Shown here: positions 12,801 to 26,434 of the stretch, piece after piece
How the letters are laid out: every line of letters begins with the position of its first letter
Numbering within the stretch: position 1 is the stretch's first letter
Assembly (NCBI GenBank): GCA_024195265.1
Contig: JAJLRJ010000011.1
Location: 5,010,866 to 5,074,865, forward strand
Source of the DNA: Dendrophyllia cribrosa
Taxonomy: Eukaryota; Cnidaria; Anthozoa; Scleractinia; Dendrophylliidae
Direction: 5' to 3'
Length of the DNA stretch: 64,000 bases
Notes under the pieces: generated by a model
The model's input: the letters and a program-made list of their open reading frames with translations, nothing else
The model's database searches: none
What the model was told of the DNA's origin: nothing
Position numbers and translations under genes: made by a program

Positions 12801-15800
12801 TTCCATCGTCAGAAATAATACACAGCAAAATGCCGACACCTTCATTGAGAAACACCCATGTTCCAATTGCACCAGGAAAACATCTTGGGTCACGCTCAGT
12901 GCCAAAGGAAAGTGAAACATTTACAAAGGAGACAAGTCAAGATGTTAAAGCAACGCCTCACCACAAAACGAAAGTACTGCACACAAAATCAGCTGACGAA
13001 AGTAGTCATGATGAAAAAGCTGGCATGTTCAGGTATTTTGCACAGCTACTTAAAAGCATCAAAAATATTCTAACTAAAAAGAACACCAATCATCATGATT
13101 TGTTGTCAAGTAGCTCTGCTGTTGTTAGAAATAGCTCGCGATATACGTCTAGGAACATTCCAACAACCTCACATGTTTTATTAGTATGGAATTCTGGTAC
13201 TAGAAGACAAACAGCAACTGTTTCGGGAGGAATTTTTAAACAATCCGTCATCACGTCAGTGTCTCCAGTTGAAGCAGCAACCAAGTCTTCAAGCTCATTG
13301 CAACGTAGGCCATCAAAAGGTTTAGACATATCACTGGCGATGCAACCCTTGCAGGAAGTGGCTTTTAATATCACTGGAATTCACAAAGCAGCTTTGTGTA
13401 AGCATTCGCCAGTCCACAACAACTCAACAATGCGAGGCGGAATACACGCCGGTTTGCTGAACGAAATTGGACAAGTGAACAACGACGCCGAATGCATTAG
13501 CCAATGCTGCTTTTCGAAAACATGCGATGCGGCATTTTTGCTTTTAAAGCGATGTTTTCTGGTCACTTGTAAGAGCAAAAGACTCTGTGAGAGCGTTCCT
13601 GCAAAGACTCTCACTTTCAGACCTAGAGTGATATACATGCAAAACAAAATGATGCTACCCAAAGGAGAAATTGACCAGAAAGTGTCCGAAACATTGAATT
13701 CTAACATCCAACAGGACATCTGGATGTCAAGTCATAAATCCAAAATATCGACCATCGGCCTCTTTGTCAGTGAGTCAGTTAAAGTCAGTGCAAGTATACC
13801 AACACCCAAGCTGGAAAATGGTGCACAAAAGCCCTTTTGTGAGGTTTCAAGTACGTCACAAAATGCAACTCTCCGTGGTGGAATAAAAAGTGGACTGTTC
13901 AAAGATGAAGGAAACGTTGAAAGTATGGACAGATGTATTGAACTATGTTGCAGTAGAGACAACTGCAGTGTTGCTTTTATGCTGTTAAGCCGTTGCTTTA
14001 CAGTCTTCTGTTACAATGAGACGTCATGTACGAGTATTCCTGCACGTAGTTTAATCTTTCAACCGCAATTGGCTTATATAAAAAGAGATTTAAATTCGAA
14101 AATTACATCTGCCAGTCTTTTGAGGAAAATCACAAAAACACAAGTTAGTACTAACATATTATCTTCCTCATCTGAATTCGTAAGAACAGAAAACAAAAGC
14201 AGCGTGGGTCATTTCCACGACAACTGTCGCCATGGTAACACAGAAACAGACGTAACTTTGCGCGGAGGACTTAACGCAGGGTCTTTCCTGGACACTGGTG
14301 TTGTAACTAACATTAATCAATGCGTCAATTATTGTTGCCACGCCACAAAATGTGACGTGGCCTTTATGATCATGAAGAGGTGCTTTCTAGTCACATGCTT
14401 TAGTCCCCGCCTTTGTGAGAGTATTCCTGCGCGAAACGTCGGCTACTTTACTGAAATGGTGCGTGTGTCAAGAGATGAAACGGGTGTGGTACGAGATCTC
14501 CTCGCGAGATTGGTCCAACCATCTTCGCCGAGCATCAAGATTAGAAATGATCTTGAAAGTTTATTGAAAGCTTCAAAATATCCCCGAGAGTCAAGTACCT
14601 TTATAGCTGTAATTGGCAAGACGGGCGGATTCCCAAGGAGTATGACAAGTAGCAAGCTCTCGACGCTTACGAGTGATTTTATTGGTCACCACATGGGGTC
14701 AGTGTCACAAACTGTGCCACCCGCCGTACCTGTTCAAGGGGCGTTAATCGAATCAGCCATTGAACCAGTTAACGTCAACAAACACGAAAATGTTGGACTG
14801 ATTCAAACAATAGGCATGTCAACACGTCGAAAAACCACAAGTCATACACTTTATAAAACAATTACGCCATCATTGGTGCGAGTGAATTCACCACTATTGG
14901 GCTCTAGATGGGCTGAACGCGAGGAAGATGTAAGTTTACCAGGGCAGAAGTTAGAAACTAAAGGAGCATTTCCGGAAGATGAAATATGTCAAAGCACAGT
15001 TGTTTATTACAATGCAACCATGCGTGGCGGGATTAATGCCGGGGTTTTTAAAGACCAAGGACCCGTGCAAAATATGCGGAAATGCATTGAACAGTGTTGT
15101 CGTTGGCAGTTTTGTAGTGTAGCGTTTATGCTGTTGACTCGATGTTATACCATCGCATGTTATAATGATCACTTGTGCCATCCTGTTCCAGCAAGAAATG
15201 TGACTTTCACACCCAGGATTGCTTTCATTTCTCGAGTGCGACGAGATCAAGGTGATTTCAGTAATGTTCTGAAAAACATCGCGACGCCTTCGCTTAACCT
15301 GTCAAGTACCGCGGCGACGCGCCCGAGTACTTCATTAACAGGGACAGATTTAAGTTTGAAAAATGGCAAAGTTGACCAAGCTTCGTACACTTCATCTCAG
15401 TCTATAAGGACTTCTACAACATTAAATCTGCTGCGCTCTTTGGAGATTAAACCTTCACCATCGCAGTTGCTGTTTTCCAAAATATTTACACCTCAGTCAG
15501 AATCGCGTCATAATTGCACCAAAAGCGAACCAAACCACGATGCAACACTTCGTGGTGGGTTAAACGCAGGTCATTTTAAGGACAAAGGAAAGGTCGTGAA
15601 TATGCAACAGTGTATCGACTTTTGCTGTGGAGAAGATCACTGCGATGTTGCGCTGATGTTGTTAGAAAATTGTTTTACGGTCAGATGTCATAGCAAACAA
15701 CTTTGTGAGAGCGTACCTGCTAAGACGGTAAAATACAGATCAAGAATTGTGTATGTTAAAAAGGCTCCAGACATAAATTCCACGAGTTTGTTTACGCATG

Positions 15801-18800
15801 AATCAACAAAGACGATCTCTCTACTCGATGCCGCTCTTCCCGCCATGGAAGGAAATAATGAAAGTGAAACATTTGAAAGGGAGAAAACATCTTCTTTCTC
15901 TTATGCAATTAGTGGATTTAATTCAGAACAGCTCGCGCGATTGTTGAGTCCGTCTCCTTCGACTCCCAATGAAAAACTTGCGCTGCGAAGTAGCATCACA
16001 AATTTAGAAAAAGAAAGTTCCAAGGTACTTTCTACAAATCGAAGCAGAGCTTTTAACCTTCAACAAGGTGTGAACAAGACTCTGAACGCCTCGGTACCGC
16101 ACTACCAGCATCAAGTCACACCAAGCCTGACATCGACCTTTGCATCATCAGGCTTTAAAACGAGCTTGCTAACTTCACTACCAATCAGCGTGAACGCAAT
16201 CTCTACGGCTCGTCACGAGCCAAACAAATCAATTAGAAAGGAGGGAGTTAAGTCAGAACATACACCTGGGCTAGCAAAGACTTTAGAGGATTCTTCACAA
16301 CACTCATTCTCTCATCCCACCTCTTGTCTCAGAAGCCCGATCTCTTACAATGTTACGCTACGCAACGGTATCCGATCGGGTTATTTCCGAGACCAGGGGA
16401 GGGTTGAGAACATGGATGAGTGCACCAGCAAGTGCTGCGACTCCAACGACTGCGATGTGGCTTTCATGCTCAAGCAGCGGTGCTACCTCGTCACGTGCTA
16501 CACCAAAAAAGGATGTCAGACAGTTCCGGCCAGACAAAGCGCGTTTACGCCACGTGTTGCACACGTGCAGCGGAGCAATGTTTCCCAACTGGCGTCATTT
16601 ATGGACGAGCAGGAAACAGTGGAACAGTCTCACAGCAGTGCTAAGGCTGATTATATTACATCGTCTTCGACCCTCCCCGCGCCAGTAATTTATCTTAATA
16701 ACAGTAGTAAACACAGTTTTAAAGCAATGAAATTATCGGATAAGAAGAAAAATACGCCACGATTACACAACAATAAAAATAAAAACCGTAAAATAAAAGC
16801 GAAAAGAGTTGAAGATGGCTTTGGTAGCCTAGCAACGCACCAAAGGGCGAGGCACGTGACGGTAGCACCACAGCTGAAGAAAAAGAAAGAAAGAAAGACT
16901 ACAACGAATCACCATGGTAACAGGCATGGACATGTCCTGAAGAACACTAGAATTGAGTCATCTAAAGCTCATAAAGTTCAACACTTTAAGAATGAACTGG
17001 AAAAGAAAAGGGATCAGAAATTGTCACACAATGACTTAAAGCAGTTGTTTCGGCTCATGAAGCCCAAGAAGAAAGTGAGTAGCCTTACGACAGCAGCAGA
17101 TTCCATCCATTCCCATAAGACGTCTAATTCGACTAAAACAGAATCTTTAACTCGTGAGTTGCTCAATATTTCATCCACACCTACCATGTCGAATGCAGTG
17201 AAACAGCGGGCTACTTTGCCGACAACAAAGAAACGTTTAAAACCTCAGGAGTCATATTATGGCACAAACGGTGATAATGATTTTGCCACCCAAGTGAAAC
17301 ATCTTCTTGATAAGAAGGGGGATGCTGTAGAGTTAAGTCCAACAGTTAGGGTTGAAACTACACCAACCGCCAACCTCAAGAGAAAGAAAAAGCCAACAAC
17401 CACGCAAAAAGTGACTTACACAACTAGCAAGGAATTTCTTGATTATGTTTTAAGGCCAACTACAACTGCCTCAAGACACAGTGTTACAAACAAACCCAAA
17501 CAAAAACCGCAGAAACATAAATTGCACCAGAAACATACATTTCTGACCACGAAATCGACAGTTCCTTCCCGGCCGACACAAGCAATTGACTTCGAAGTTT
17601 CAAGTTGTACAACACGCCGAGTGGAGTATAACCAGACACTGCGTGGCGGAATGTCCTCGGGTCTATTTCACGAGGTTGGGAAAGTAAATGATATAAAAAC
17701 ATGCGCAGGTCACTGCTGCACAAGTCCTATCTGTGATCTGGCCTTTATGGTATTGCAACACTGTTTCTTGGTCACGTGCTCAAGTTCTAATCCACGCATG
17801 TGCGAAAGTACACCCGCCTTGGCTACGAACTTTAAGCCAATGATTTCCCGTGTTTTACGAAGTGGGAGTGACGAGACGTCAGCAGAAACTCCAATACCGA
17901 ACAGCAAACCTACTCCAACTGTCAAACCCATTACGTCTCCGCCAACATTACCACCACTTCGACCGAAAGCCTTAACACCAGTAGCTGTTAGTAACATAAC
18001 CAGCAATATACCTTCAATGAATCCAATTCATACACCTCCTGTATCAATTTTCACGACACAACGGACCACGGTAGTTGGAAACGATGGTTTAACGCACCTG
18101 ACTAAAGCACCCATTGTAACGCAACACACCGCGCTTGGCTGCATCGCTTCCATGACTGAGCGAAATGTAACTCTAAGGGGTGGGCTCCATGCGGGAAATT
18201 TCACGGACGCGGGAAAAGTTAACGGGACGTCTGCCTGCACTAAGTTGTGTTGCAAGGCAAGCAGCTGCGATGTAGCGTTTTATGCTTTCAATCGCTGTTT
18301 CCTTGTTAAGTGTTTCGACGAGTTCCTCTGCGGTACCACACCATCTTTGCTGCCAAATTTCAACCCAACAGTTGTTCATGTTTACCGCCATCATTCTAAA
18401 CCGACGCCTAAACCGCCAACAACTTTACCAGCGATAAATGATGTCCTACAGGCGATCGAAGATGAAACGCAAACCAAGTTAAAATCCGATGCCGGCATCA
18501 ATAGAACTTGCAAGCATTCTGAAGTGTATAACGAAGTCACTCTCAGATTGGGTTATAAAGCTGGAAATTTCACAACGCATGGAAAAGTCAACTCTACAAG
18601 CCAGTGTGTGGAATTTTGTTGTCAACAACGCGGTTGTGACTTAATTTTCATGTTTCTTGATAACTGTTTCACAGTTTCGTGTTCAAGTGGCTATGCGTGT
18701 GAGATTGTGCCAGCGAGACAATCTAGGTTTAAACCTAAGGTTGTTTATTTCATCACTAATAACTCCAGCACAGTGGTAAAACCGTCTGAATTCAACTTAT

Positions 18801-21800
18801 CTCTTTCTGGTTCTGATTTGGCGGGAAAACAGTCCGTGAATGTCGTTCACTACAAGGAGATGCGACCGAAGAAGAAGAATCGGAATTCTTTCAAGAAAGA
18901 TTTCAGTCAAATGAACAACAAAATTCAGACAGTGGACGAGGAATTCGTAGTACCTCCCGACAAGAAAATTACAACTCGTAATGTTATAAAGGCAACTGAA
19001 ACTGGTAATTTGCAAGCTTCAAAGCACAACGCTAGTGACCAGTTACCCGGTAAATCTGTTCTGCGTAGCAAAACTAAACATCACAAAATAAAACTTGAAG
19101 CCAGTGGAGTAAAAAGTCACAAAGAAAGCAAAACAGAGCAAAAGATGGATATAATGATAAACAAACTAACAAATGTCACAGAAGAGAATAGGCATCTTGA
19201 AGACGAAATTCGCGTTCTTATGGCGAAACAAAACAAACGAGGACAGAGAAAGAATGTGATATCCTCAGGATCGGCGGATGGTCAGGCAAAGCCGTCTTTG
19301 ACGAAGAAAAAGAGAAAAAAGATCACTCATAAAAGAAAGAAAAGGAAAGGTAGATTAGGTCACAGTGATGTCGGGTCAGGAATAGATTCTAACGCAACGA
19401 AGAGAGTGGTTCTCGTGGACACCGACAGGCCCCCTGTGTTTGCGCCTACGGATGAACATACAATTGAGGAGCACAAGATTCAAACATTCCATAGAAAAGA
19501 GCATCGAAAGACCCATCTTTTAAATTCAACAGAAAAACTACTACCAAAAAAGAAAATCCTAAAGAAACAAAATAGCTATCAAAACAACACATCGCAACAG
19601 TGGAATGCGACCAACGAACATGCTATCGAAGAGCGAGTTATTTATACTTCTGGTAGTGCATCTGGGCTTCCGAAGGTGTCGCCCAAGCACCCGGATGTTG
19701 GAGTCAAAGAAGGAATGGAGAATAAATATGGTAAACCCGAACCTGACAAGGATGATCTTCAGTTGCACGAAATTGTAAACCTAAAACCGGACATTACGCC
19801 AGAGAAACCAGTATGGGATAGCTCGGGAAGCAAGAACAGAGATAACATGAGAAGCTTTCGTCAAAACAAAAGCAAGGATGAATTCCAAATTGAAAAGCAG
19901 AACGATTCAAATACATCAAAAGAAGAAGTATGGCTGAATTCGCGAAATAAAAACAGTGATCGCATGGAAAACGTTCATGACCAAATCGAGAAGACGGAAT
20001 CTAAAAAACCTGACGAGTTCCATATTGAAAAACAGAAACAAGCAAGGAAGCCAAAGGAACAACTAAGGTTTAGTTCGGCAAATAGAAGCGAGGATCGCAT
20101 TGAAAGCTTCCAGAAGCAAGCAGTACCTACAGGTCAATCAGATTTTAAGTTGAATAACAACGGTAAGAAAGAGAAAACAAATGAAGATGGCTTCCGCATT
20201 GAGAAGCAAAATGAACGAAAGGAACCAGTGAAACATGAATGGACTGCTGCGAGAGAAAGAAAGCAAGAAAAAATGGAGAACTTTCACCAACAAATAACAC
20301 CAAAGCATGGATCGCATTTTCAACTGGATAAAAAGGAAGAGAAGGAAAATGCACATGAACGTGAATTTTATGTTGAAAAACAACGTGAACAAGTGGAGCC
20401 AGAAGAAAAAGTATGGGTTACCTCGAGTAATAACAACAGAGATCATTTTAAAAGCTTTCACGAACAGATAGCTCCTAAGAAAGAGCTGGATTTCAAATTG
20501 AACGCTGAGAGGATCAAGGGATATGATCAAGAGGAAGAAGCCCAATTTAAAAACAAAGATCACGGAAAGAAACTAGAAGGAAAAGTATGGAATACGTCGA
20601 GAAATAAAAACAAAGATCATTTGGAAAGTTTTCACGAGCAAATAGCTCCTACACATAGTGTGCATTTCGAATTTGATAATCAGGGAAAGAACGAGAATGT
20701 GGGTGAAGATGAATTGCACGCAGAACATCGGCATGAAACGTTCTTACATGAGGTAGCGGGTGGTAAGCCGGAAGAAATGAATGGCAAAGAGGTCGAGAAA
20801 ATCTCCGTCCAAAAAGTGCCAAAGCCACGCTTCACTATGTCAAAAACTAAACCTGTGTTATCGGATTTTGCTCAACAAGACAATGACGAGGACAAAGCGA
20901 GGTACGAACATACTATCGAGAAACCAGTTTTTGTGAAGAGCGACTTTAGAAATAACATCAAGGAAACAACTGAAGGCAACGGTACGGGCTCTTTCCCTCA
21001 ACATAACAGAGAGGATCAACAAACACTTCGTCCCAGAAAACCCGACTTGGACGCAATCTTTAACAAAATCAATATAATCTACAATCACTTGCAGGCTTTA
21101 ATTGAACGGCATCCTGAAAGACGACAAAATGCAACAGCTGGAAAGAATGTAATCAGTGTGAATTCGAGGAGACCTGAAGAACGTATTCCGACGCCTCCAA
21201 GGTCTTCTGGGAAGCCTAGTCATTCAAGGTCTTCTGTTAAGCCTACTCCTCGAATGTCTAGCGAGATAAAAGCTACGTTGACTCCGAGCAAGAAAATAAG
21301 AGTTGTAAAACAGTATGTTACAGACAGCAATGAAGGTTCTGGGACGTCCTCACGTCGCCCCAACGACGCGCTCTTGGATTATATAAAAACCATTTACAGC
21401 CGAGTGCAAGAGTTATATAACAGGAAGATAACGCCATCAACGTTTAAAGAAAAGAATACTCACTGGAATAGGAGAAACAAACATCACCTCGCTTTCTCCT
21501 CGGGGGGTGGAAAAAAAGGAAGAAAAACGGATAGGAAGAGAAATCGTTCTAGGATAGCGAAAAAGCACCGGCAAAAAGCCGGTGAAGAGAAATTGGTGTT
21601 AAAGGAGATGAAAAAGATTTATAAGAACATGAAGAAAATGTACTATCAGCAAAAGAAAATTCAGAGGAATTCAGAAATGAAGGACCGAAAGGCCGGAAGA
21701 CCGAACCAGCGATCATTCATTCCTACAAGCTCAGGACTTCAGAAAAGTGTTAGTAAATCCAGAGCGAACCCGAGTGGCATGGGTCCAACTATTGAACGAG

Positions 21801-21860
21801 CAAGACCGCTGAACAGAAGTATCACGGAAGCGCATGATAAACCACATGTTCACAAAACTG
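849..21860 (+). CDS. Gene A exon 1 (visible): single ~21-kb coding exon
   Basis: The exon is 21,012 nt and uninterrupted. The acceptor is the AG at 847-848 (taatttcag). The donor is GTATGT at 21861, giving a phase-1 start and a phase-1 end. The frame would run on to a TGA at 21932, but the donor splices in phase to the next exon. Contents: Ser/Thr-rich, N-glycosylation-site-rich sequence to about 6730; MANSC domains 1-5 (6745-8270), 6-7 (9017-9675), 8-13 (13397-16575) and 14-16 (17606-18765); then a Lys/Glu-rich part with repeats and basic tracts to 21860. Linkers between domain groups reach about 1,240 residues (9675-13397) and look mucin-like. The ATG at 857 lies eight bases after the acceptor and is followed by a hydrophilic sequence, so it is unlikely to start a secreted protein unless upstream exons are only 5' UTR. 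Confidence 0.88.
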
Positions 21861-24800
21861 GTATGTACCCGCCAAGTATTGTCTGGTTTTACAGTAAAAC
21901 AGTTAACGGAAAAACTGAAACGGTGGGATATTGAAAACAGATTAACAATTTTATCCCATATAGATCTAAAGTTTAATTGAAAAGAAAAGTGAAAAGATCT
22001 TTTGAACGAAAAATTCAAAGCTTGAGATGAAATCTGTTAACAGAGCAGCTGAAAACCCCATTACGGTAATAGGACAGTGCTTTAATTTTTAAACCTTTAA
22101 TAATTTTAAGTATATAGTGTGATATCCGACGTTTTCTTTTCGAAGTGAAGCTCCACTCATATGGCTCTGTAGGCTATTGAGCGGTACGCTTTCCTGTGGC
22201 GCTCAGTTTATTATGTTGTACAAGGTGGTTCTATTTTTTGAGTCTCTGAGTAAAATTCCAAAATGAGACCGTTCAAATGAAAGCTACTGAGCAGTACTTT
22301 TATATGATATTGTTTGTTTCTCGACTTTTTCTGTTTTATACTGTTTCAATGTTCGTTTCATTTAGAAGATAAAGCGTTCTTTGTTATATCCGGATTTTTT
22401 GTTTCAACCGTAATCCTCTTATCCTGGTGGCATTGTATCAAATGAATATTATATAGCGTTGGTTATAACAAAGAAATCATATAAAAAAATCACCATCGAC
22501 AGATAACTTTGCCGTTAACGCCCATCGACATAAATATTTTTGTTTGTTTATTTTAGATGATGATGTTCATAAAGTTCAGAACAAAGCTGACGAGAAAGGG
22601 GCCCGACACAAACAGACGGCATCTCATAAAGTGTTCAGCAACTCGATCAAAGAAGGCGTTATTTCCGCGAATGACTTAGTTTCTCGTCATCCAACCGTAA
22701 ACCAGTCGTTCATTGACAAGATTGTTTCTGAAATCGAAGCTAAGCACCCTATTATTGGCCCACTGCTGAAAAACAAAGAGCCTGCGACGAGTTCCGTTGA
22801 TTCTGCGAAGGTGAAGAATCATAAATCCAATGCTTTACAACAGCTTATTGATAATGTGGCGGACAGCGTGGTCAAAGAAGTTACCGAGGAGTTTACGGGA
22901 GAAGGACACAAGCCTAGCAGACGTGTCACCGTACCTAAAACCCCACATCACAAGGAAAAGCTCAAGACACGGATGCCCCTTCTTAACGATCACCAAAGTA
23001 AACAAATTGATATAAACATACCTGGTTTCGTGAAAAGCGCCACAAAGACGTTAGATCGTGGAGGTAAACAGGACCCACCTCCGGAAATGATCAGTAGCGA
23101 TGAAATAATTGGCCATGCGTCGCCCGTCTTTGCCCCTGAGAATCCTCATATTAAACCGTCATCTGTAATGACCCCTTTACAAGAATCGCTGGTCTACCCA
23201 CAGTCTCCCTCTCGCGGGAATCATCAAGATCCCGAGCGGCCGGGACTAGAAGCTATTCGAGAGCTATTGAAGTCAAAAAGCCAGTTGAAGTCTATAATCC
23301 GATTAAAGAAGAAGAGGCCAATGACGCAAGGAGGGGAGAAAAAGCTTACTATTCCAGCTACTACTGAAGGTAAGAACAATTGTAAATAAAATCAATATGA
23401 AAGTATTAACTAGAGTACGGTATTTCCTTCAGTAAACGTTCATCCTCGAAAAGCGTCCCCCTTAGGGTCATGATATCTGCGATAGCCACCACTCTCCCTC
23501 TCTCTGATTATGAAGTTTTAAATAGTGAATCATGAATACGAAACTCCCCACCCTCCCCTCCCCCCTCCCTCCAACACCATCCCCATGGGTAAGACAGGTG
23601 ACCATTACATATCGCGGGCTCGATGTTTATAGTGGATTAAGCGAGCGATTAAAATTTCTACCAAAATGCAATAACTTGTTCAACGCTTCGCGTATTCACG
23701 AGTTTAAGGCCCACCTTCACCCAAAATGCTGTGCGCGCCGTGATCACTTTCTCTGCTGAATTTCGTGTAACACGAAATTCACGCTTGAATGCGTGCAACC
23801 AATCAGATCACACGTATGAACAATGGAGCATTTCAAAACAAAAACAAACGACCGAAACGTCTTTTGGGTGAAGGTGGGCCTTTAAAAATGTAAAAATACG
23901 GAGAGAAAAATCACTCTGGACGATTGTTCGAGGAAATAACAAAATTATTGTCTCTGTAGGCTATCAAATGAATTTTTGTTTTCGTACATAAGAATAAATC
24001 CATGTGCATAACGCTAGTTTTTTTTGATAAATGATGCAGTCACTTGTTGTTGAAATATTTTAATGTAATGATTAAAGTTGTGACATTGATGCATGAAGAC
24101 CAAAAAAACATAATGTTATTATGAAATAACTCTTTCATTTCAAGTGGTTTCAACAATCATCCTTTTCTTTGTATTGTTTAATAACTTGTAGTCCAACAAA
24201 AGAAAGTGAATTCCTTACTTGACTTGTCACATTTGGAGCAAAAAAGGGAAAATCTCGGTTAGAATTGCGGAGGACTCGATTCCACATGCTGAGATACTAA
24301 ATTGTAAGCCACAGCGTCTTATGTTAGAAACATCTTTCTAAAACATTTAGCTAAAGTCGAATACAGAAAGCGAACGTTCGTCGAGTAACAGTAAATAAAA
24401 TATTTGTTCGTTTGTTTGGTCTATTCGTGCGTTAATGTTTATCAAGTTGTTTGTTGTTTCTAATGTAATAGTATAATAAACTGATTACCATATATAGAGG
24501 TAATTGGTCAGCAACGCGGTACAGTTTTTCATCCGGGGACGTTTCTTGGAGACGTACTTCTTGAATCCCCGTATGATTTTGGCCTTGTGAGTTTGACCGG
24601 TTAGCATAACATTGTAAGAGATCTTTAAGGCCTCTTGCACTGTTATGCTCCCCGGAAAAGCTTAATGACACTGGAAAATCAGTCAGTAACTTTGCATCTT
24701 GAGGTAGCTACTCTTCATCTTCTTTTTAACTTAAATTTCAATTTTGTATGTGTTCCCTCGTAAAAGAAAGGAAGAAACGTCAATTTAAAACCTAAAGATA

Positions 24801-26395
24801 ACTGAATCGCTGAATCGCTGGATCTTACAAGGGGTGCTTTAGAGGTGATGGAAGGACGCTATATATTTGCGTCTCCTCAGAAGGCCACCAGAGATGAGAA
24901 AGTTTCACATGAACTAGAGAAATCAGGTGTTCGTTACTTGTGAAAATTAACGGTTGAAATGCTATTTAATTATCAATGTGTATTATCCTTTCATTCCCTA
25001 TTTCCCTTTTGCGTTTTTTTTAGTATTGGTATTTGAATTACTTTTTAGAATACAGAACGAAACATAGGTACGCGACCAGTGCCCAATAACATTTGCTAAT
25101 TAAGCGTGTTTTTTAATTTTATCGCAAAGGTAACATTGCATATTTGGTGCTTCACATTGGATTTGAAAACATAGAAAATCGTACCGCCCTTGACAACTCT
25201 GGCCATAACAACAACGCCATCCTCAGTCCGGAAGTGGGACTCTCTGTTACAGAATCCAAATGCGGTGTTGCGTTGAGCATGCGCGGCGGACGTCTCCTTT
25301 TCACACGTTTCAACAGCCGACCACGCGAAGCCATAACAATCGCATTATGGCTAAAGCTCGACTCAGTCTCCGGAACTGCAACTCTATTCAAAACAACGGG
25401 GTCTGGAGCCAAGTACCATTTGCAAGTCGCCGATGGCGTCATTCATTGGTCTCACGTTGATGACCTAGGTCACGTGATTTTTAGCATGGAAACGAGGCAG
25501 ATGGTGGATTCACTTGATTGGGTGCACCTTAGTGCTACTTATGACGCGCATATCAATAAAAGCAAGATTATCCTGAATGGAGATGTTATTGACGAGAGAG
25601 AGGGACACGGCTTGCTGTCACAGAACTGGGATGGCGAAGTGGGGATTGGAATTCCTGAAGGCATTCAAGGACTCATTGACGAGTTCTACATGTACAACCG
25701 CGCCATTGCTGCGTCAGACCTCGCCGATTTGTCAGAAGAATGTAATCCCGGAGCAGGTATAATGCTTCTTAGGCAATTAAAGATAATTATATGTTATTGT
25801 ATTAATTCCCAGAAGACAATATTGGTGGTATTTTTTAACAATTATGTGAGCTGTCAGCTATTCTCTGCGTAGTGTCCAACTACCGACTCTACCCTCTAGA
25901 CAAAACTTGTATTTAGTTAGGGTTCAAATATCCATCTTCGTACAGAACTGGACTATTCGCTTTGAGATATTACGCTAATCCACAAAGCTAAGTTTCCAAT
26001 CGAATTCAAAGAGCAAATGCATACAGGCAAGTCATGGTATCTTCGTGAAATATGAAGACATATTTGCGCTGATACACGTCATTCTGCTTACATGACTTGG
26101 GATGATGCACCCGTGATATACAACCATTTTCATAATGTGAAATACATGTAACTTTGTATGATATAACAGTCATCAAGTGAAACTTACAGTCTGTTTGACT
26201 TGTTCTGCAGGTGGAGGCATTCCTGCACAGGAAGGAGGCTATGATGGCCTCATTCCCGAAACGATGATTGAAGATACGATGTTGTTGCTTCATCCAAACG
26301 ATACATCTTCTACGAAACGAAAGAGACCAACTACAGCTTCTACCACGCCTTCGACAACCTCCACAACACAAAGTGCTCCAACCACGAGGCCATCT

Positions 26396-26434
<39 letters not shown>

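Larger units (their letters stand above)
23370..25129. other. Intron 2 of gene A (1.8 kb)
   Basis: It holds a C/T-rich stretch near 23545-23590, the 23703 foldback element and otherwise AT-rich sequence. No coding exon is supported. Confidence 0.6.

Noticed and set aside
20138..20563. Minus-strand 141-codon Phe/Leu-rich open frame
   Set aside because: It is the complement of the Lys/Glu-rich repeats; its hydrophobic look comes from AAR/GAR codons read backwards.
21932..21934. TGA at 21932 as the normal end of a gene ending with the giant exon
   Set aside because: A strong phase-1 donor (GTATGT, 21861) joins in frame to the next exon and restores GAT; it is kept only as a possible isoform.
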